A stretch of DNA of 34,844 bases, from the NCBI GenBank assembly GCA_944386385.1, contig CALXAV010000019.1, positions 1 to 34,844 on the forward strand, in the 5' to 3' direction. Shown here one piece after another: positions 31,969 to 34,844 of the stretch. The position numbers and the translations under genes are program-made. The stretch's first letter is position 1. Each line of letters opens with the position of its first letter. Below the pieces are notes generated by a model. It did not search any database. It worked only from the letters and a program-made list of their open reading frames with translations, and was not told the DNA's origin. The stretch is from an uncultured Clostridia bacterium. Lineage in GTDB: Bacteria > Bacillota > Clostridia > TANB77 > CAG-508.

Positions 31969-33231
31969 TTATTCTTCTGTTACTCTTTTTATATTTGCTC
32001 CAATTTTTCTAAATTTACCTTCGATATCTTCATATCCACGGTCTATATGTTGTAAATTGTATATATCTGTTTCGCCTTGAGCTGCTGTTCCAGCAATTAC
32101 TAGTGCTGCACCTGCTCTTAAATCAGTAGAATATACTGGTGCACCATATAATTTTTTAACACCTTCAAAAAATGCTGTTTTACCTTGAGCTGTTATTTTA
32201 GCTCCCATTTTATTTAATTCATCAGTATATTGGAATCTTGATTCCCAAATACTTTCGTTGATAACACTATTACCATTTGCTAAAGATAATACAACACCCA
32301 TTTGAGGTTGTAAATCTGTTGGAAATCCTGGATATGGTAAAGTTTTTATATTTGCTTTATTTGGTCTTTTATTACACCAAACACGTATACTATCACCATA
32401 GTCTTCAACATTTCCACCAACTTCTATGATTTTTGCTGTTATTGATTCTAAGTGTTTTGTTATACAATTTTTTAAAGTTATATCTCCTCTTGTTGCGACT
32501 GCAGCAAGCATAAATGTTCCAGCTTCTATTTGATCAGGAACTACTGAGTATGTAGCGTTTCCATGTAGTTTTTCAACACCATTAATTTTTATTACATCAG
32601 TTCCAGCTCCACGAATATCAGCTCCCATAGTATTTAAAAAGTTTGCAACATCAACTATATGAGGTTCTTTTGCAGCATTATCTATTGTTGTTGTACCTTT
32701 AGCTAAAACGCTTGCTAGCATTACATTAATAGTTGCTCCAACAGAAACTATATCCATATAAATTGAAGTTCCTTTTAATTTTTTGGCTTTACCAGTAATC
32801 TTACCTTTTTCAACATTAACTGTTGCACCTAATAACTCGAAACCTTTTATATGTTGGTCAATAGGTCTTGCACCTAATTTACAACCACCGGGCATACCAA
32901 CTTCAATTTCGCCTTTTCTACCAAGCATAGATCCGATTATATAATAAGATGCTCTAAATTTACTTGTTAAATCTAAAGGTGCTTTTGTTGTTGTAATGTT
33001 TGTAGTATCTATTGTAATAGAATGTTTATCGTTCCAAGTAATTTTTGCTCCTAATTTTTCTAATATTTTACAAGATATTTCAATATCGCTAATGTGTGGC
33101 AAATTTTCAATAGTGCAAACACCATCTATTAAAAGTGTTGCAGGTAAAATTGCTACTGCTGCATTTTTTGCCCCACTTATTGTAACTTCTCCTTTTAATT
33201 GTGTAGGTCCAGTAACTACTAATTTTTCCAA
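31969..33231 (-). CDS. murA: UDP-N-acetylglucosamine 1-carboxyvinyltransferase MurA
   Basis: MurA catalyses the first committed step of peptidoglycan synthesis, transferring enolpyruvate from PEP to UDP-GlcNAc in the cytoplasm. The 420-residue product shows ISGAKNAAVAILPA with Lys22, the PEP-binding Cys117 in MPGGCKLGARPIDQH, and the inside-out barrel repeats, ending with the RGYEDIEGKFRKIGA segment. Cys at the active site predicts fosfomycin sensitivity at this copy. The start is TTG (complement of 33229-33231), chosen because GGAGGG lies at normal spacing upstream. It leads the murA-walJ-rlmH operon. Confidence 0.97.
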   Translation of the reverse strand: MEKLVVTGPTQLKGEVTISGAKNAAVAILPATLLIDGVCTIENLPHISDIEISCKILEKLGAKITWNDKHSITIDTTNITTTKAPLDLTSKFRASYYIIGSMLGRKGEIEVGMPGGCKLGARPIDQHIKGFELLGATVNVEKGKITGKAKKLKGTSIYMDIVSVGATINVMLASVLAKGTTTIDNAAKEPHIVDVANFLNTMGADIRGAGTDVIKINGVEKLHGNATYSVVPDQIEAGTFMLAAVATRGDITLKNCITKHLESITAKIIEVGGNVEDYGDSIRVWCNKRPNKANIKTLPYPGFPTDLQPQMGVVLSLANGNSVINESIWESRFQYTDELNKMGAKITAQGKTAFFEGVKKLYGAPVYSTDLRAGAALVIAGTAAQGETDIYNLQHIDRGYEDIEGKFRKIGANIKRVTEE

Positions 33232-33263
33232 TTATATTCCCTCCAATGAATTATATACTATAT

Positions 33264-33301
33264 TCAAAATAAAAATAGAGCGTATATTATTACACTCTAT
33301 T
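33264..33301 (-). terminator. Terminator between spoIIR and murA
   Basis: On the minus strand AATAGAG (complement of 33295-33301) pairs with CTCTATT (complement of 33274-33280), followed by TTTATTTT. It lies 38 bp after the spoIIR stop. Confidence 0.65.
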
Positions 33302-33338
33302 ACTCCATAAATATAACATAAAGTTAAAATGTTTGCAA

Positions 33339-34004
33339 CTATTTTCTAGCAGTAATAAAACCATTTTCGTTAAAAAATTCAAGTATTTTAAATTTGAATT
33401 GAATTTTTACGTCTGAATCTTCAGAAACGAGAGCGTATTCTTCCTCAGATAAGTCGTTTTCTAGTTGTTCTTTAGACTCTTCTGGAACAACGCCAGAAGT
33501 TACATCAACAAAACATAGAGGAGGGAACATTACACACCACCAATTTTGACCTTTTGCTTCACCAATTTCAACTCTTAAAGCATCATAAAATCCAGCAGGG
33601 AGTGATATATCTCCATAATCTTTTGTTGGAAATTCAAAATTACCTATACTTATATTAACATCATAAGAATATCCTTCATCATGTATTGTTTGTAAAGCAA
33701 TTTGTTTAAATTCTTCTTGATGTTCTCTAACAAGTGAAATTGCCTCATCTTTGTTTTTACAATCACTGCATATTTCTTTCATATATTTAAGTAGATTATC
33801 TCTAACTTTATATTTTAAATTTTGATCTTCTTTACTATCACTATTTGCAATTACATGTAATCTGAAAACACTATTTGCAATGTCTGTTGAGACATTTTCT
33901 GCATAGGAAAACGCACAAATTGTAGTATATAAGAAAAGCAAGAAACTTAAAATAATTACCATTTTTACCTTGGGATTTTTAAATAAATTTAATATTTTTT
34001 TCAT
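33339..34004 (-). CDS. spoIIR: Stage II sporulation protein R
   Basis: SpoIIR is made in the forespore and exported across the septum, where it signals SpoIIGA to process pro-SigE in the mother cell. The 221-residue product has a basic start and a signal or anchor helix (about residues 14-35). The family core includes VFRLHVIANSDSKEDQNLKYKVRD near residues 47-70, then SLPAGFYDALRVEIGEAKGQNWWCVMFPPLCFVD near 135-168, a highly conserved block. AGGTAACTT lies before the ATG complementary to 34002-34004, with GGAGG just upstream. It is a single gene with a SigF-like promoter. Confidence 0.96.
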   Translation of the reverse strand: MKKILNLFKNPKVKMVIILSFLLFLYTTICAFSYAENVSTDIANSVFRLHVIANSDSKEDQNLKYKVRDNLLKYMKEICSDCKNKDEAISLVREHQEEFKQIALQTIHDEGYSYDVNISIGNFEFPTKDYGDISLPAGFYDALRVEIGEAKGQNWWCVMFPPLCFVDVTSGVVPEESKEQLENDLSEEEYALVSEDSDVKIQFKFKILEFFNENGFITARK

Positions 34005-34047
34005 AAGTTACCTCCAATAAACTTTTTTTCTAAATTCTTCTTGTTTT

Positions 34048-34077
34048 AAGTATTAACAACTTAGAATAATTTTATAC
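34048..34077 (-). promoter_or_regulatory. Candidate SigF promoter of spoIIR
   Basis: On the minus strand: GTATA (complement of 34073-34077), a 15-bp spacer and GTTAATACTT (complement of 34048-34057). The -10 matches eight of ten positions of the SigF pattern GGHNANAMTR at the normal spacing. In Bacillus spoIIR is SigF-controlled. A SigA-type reading (TCGACA, 16 bp, TAAAAT) overlaps it. Confidence 0.5.
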
Positions 34078-34126
34078 ATTTTGAAAAAAATGTCGAAATG
34101 TTTTTTGAAATATATTTGAAATAATA

Positions 34127-34155
34127 TTGACATATTTGTAAAGAAATGGTAAAAT
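34127..34155 (+). promoter_or_regulatory. Promoter of the 158-residue gene
   Basis: Perfect TTGACA (34127-34132), a 17-bp spacer and TAAAAT (34150-34155) preceded by TGG (extended -10). The leader is about 60 nt. Confidence 0.78.
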
Positions 34156-34223
34156 TTACCAGTAAGCAGAAAGAGAAAAACTTTATTTCCGTATGCTTTT
34201 AAAAGAAAAGGAGAGGTTTTTTA

Positions 34224-34700
34224 ATGAATAAAAATCAAATAACTAAAGAAAAAATATGTGCATTTTATGCAAGCGATTATCATTTTGAAATGATTACATT
34301 ACCTTATATAGAAAAGAACCTAGAAGTGAATAAGAAAATTATAATTTTAACAGAAAATGACTTAGAAGAAAGCATGAATACTTTGATGTCAAAAGTAAAT
34401 TTAAAAGAAGAAAAGAAAAATAATATTTATAAAATTAATTGGAGAAATGATGATTTAAATAAATTCAAAGAAATAAAAAAAGATATAGAAGAAAATAAAG
34501 ATTTAATTATTTTTATAAAAGGAAAAGAAAATTATATAAAAAATGTAAATGAAAATATAGGAAAATGGATAGAGAAAAATGATAATGTAAAAACCATAGA
34601 TTGTTATGATATAGAAGAGATAGGGGATAGTTTCGGAGAAGTAATAAATAAGTATGGAAAGGTCTTAAGTACTACGGGAGAAAAGAAAATAGAAAAATAA
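34224..34700 (+). CDS. Unassigned soluble protein, possibly MEDS-like alpha/beta domain
   Basis: The 158-residue product has no signal peptide or membrane helix. Its opening (KICAFYASDYHFEMITLPYI, then NKKIIILTENDLEESM) reads as alternating beta strands and helices. It loosely recalls MEDS/RecA-like sensory domains, but key motifs cannot be confirmed. The composition is very rich in Lys, Glu and Asn. AAAGGAGAGG precedes ATG 34224. It is transcribed from its own strong promoter, divergent from spoIIR. No function can be assigned. Confidence 0.78.
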   Translation: MNKNQITKEKICAFYASDYHFEMITLPYIEKNLEVNKKIIILTENDLEESMNTLMSKVNLKEEKKNNIYKINWRNDDLNKFKEIKKDIEENKDLIIFIKGKENYIKNVNENIGKWIEKNDNVKTIDCYDIEEIGDSFGEVINKYGKVLSTTGEKKIEK

Positions 34701-34798
34701 AGAATAAAAAAGGTTGATATTTTTTTAAAAATAGTATATAAAATATAAATATAAATACAATTAATAAAAAAGCATCCTGTAATAAATGAAAATGAACT

Positions 34799-34828
34799 TT
34801 GACAACAAAATACCTCCTAATATATAAT
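34799..34828 (+). promoter_or_regulatory. Promoter facing out of the window
   Basis: Perfect TTGACA (34799-34804), an 18-bp spacer and TATAAT (34823-34828). The gene it serves would start beyond the right edge. Confidence 0.6.
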
Positions 34829-34844
34829 TTCAATATAGACGAAA

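Overview
The window is AT-rich DNA (few GC bases, TTA/AAA/GAA-type codons, AAGGAGG ribosome sites, intrinsic terminators) from an endospore-forming member of the Clostridia. The spore genes spoIIR, spmA, spmB and a GerMN-domain gene show this directly. I cannot name the species; an uncultured gut-type clostridium is my inference. About half of the window is conserved chromosomal housekeeping DNA, and one large block (3.9-18.4 kb) encodes a type IV secretion system (T4SS)-like machine.

Layout. 0.1-1.5 kb: parB and its DUF4446 companion. 1.6-3.1 kb: a GT-C-type membrane glycosyltransferase-like protein. 3.1-3.4 kb: two tRNA-Ser genes (UGA, GCU). 3.6-3.8 kb: a 58-residue membrane peptide gene with unusual codon use and its own promoter and hairpin. 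3.9-18.4 kb: the T4SS-like locus, all on the + strand. It holds four VirB2/TrbC-type pilin genes (one with an extra exported domain), PrgI (VirB3-like), a membrane protein resembling the VirB4 N-terminal domain, the VirB4 ATPase, a TrbL/VirB6 protein with an apparent +1 frameshift near its start, two NTF2-like (TcpC/VirB8-type) bitopic proteins, and a 1195-residue wall-remodelling protein. The last has two NlpC/P60-type domains, a phage-tail-type lysozyme domain and a beta-lactamase-like domain without its nucleophilic serine. I find no relaxase, VirD4 coupling ATPase, VirB11, integrase or att duplication. The locus therefore looks like a chromosomal, non-conjugative T4SS relative, possibly a pilus or protein-export machine, rather than a complete integrative element.

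18.4-21.8 kb: a membrane-tethered J-domain protein (- strand), a patatin-like phospholipase, and an AAA_14/DUF4143 ATPase. The ATPase promoter is near-consensus and overlaps three 15-bp direct repeats spaced exactly 23 bp apart. 21.8-26.2 kb (-): a 1439-residue acyl-CoA dehydratase activase-related protein. 26.4-28.8 kb: GerMN protein, trmN6-like and rsmI methyltransferases. 28.9-30.4 kb: an AbrB-like regulator with a zinc ribbon, then spmA-spmB. 30.5-30.7 kb: a 43-residue membrane peptide gene and a long inverted repeat. 30.7-34.0 kb (-): the murA-walJ-rlmH operon and spoIIR, which has a SigF-like promoter. 34.2-34.7 kb: an unassigned 158-residue protein.

How the parts fit. In the T4SS block the pilins would be exported and assembled. 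PrgI, the VirB4-N-like protein, VirB4 and VirB6 would form the inner-membrane motor and channel, the NTF2-like proteins the outward scaffold, and the wall enzyme would open peptidoglycan. Separate promoters for the first three pilins, the fourth pilin and the channel genes would allow pilin dosage to be set independently of the motor. Everything is read by eye from sequence; no database search was run.
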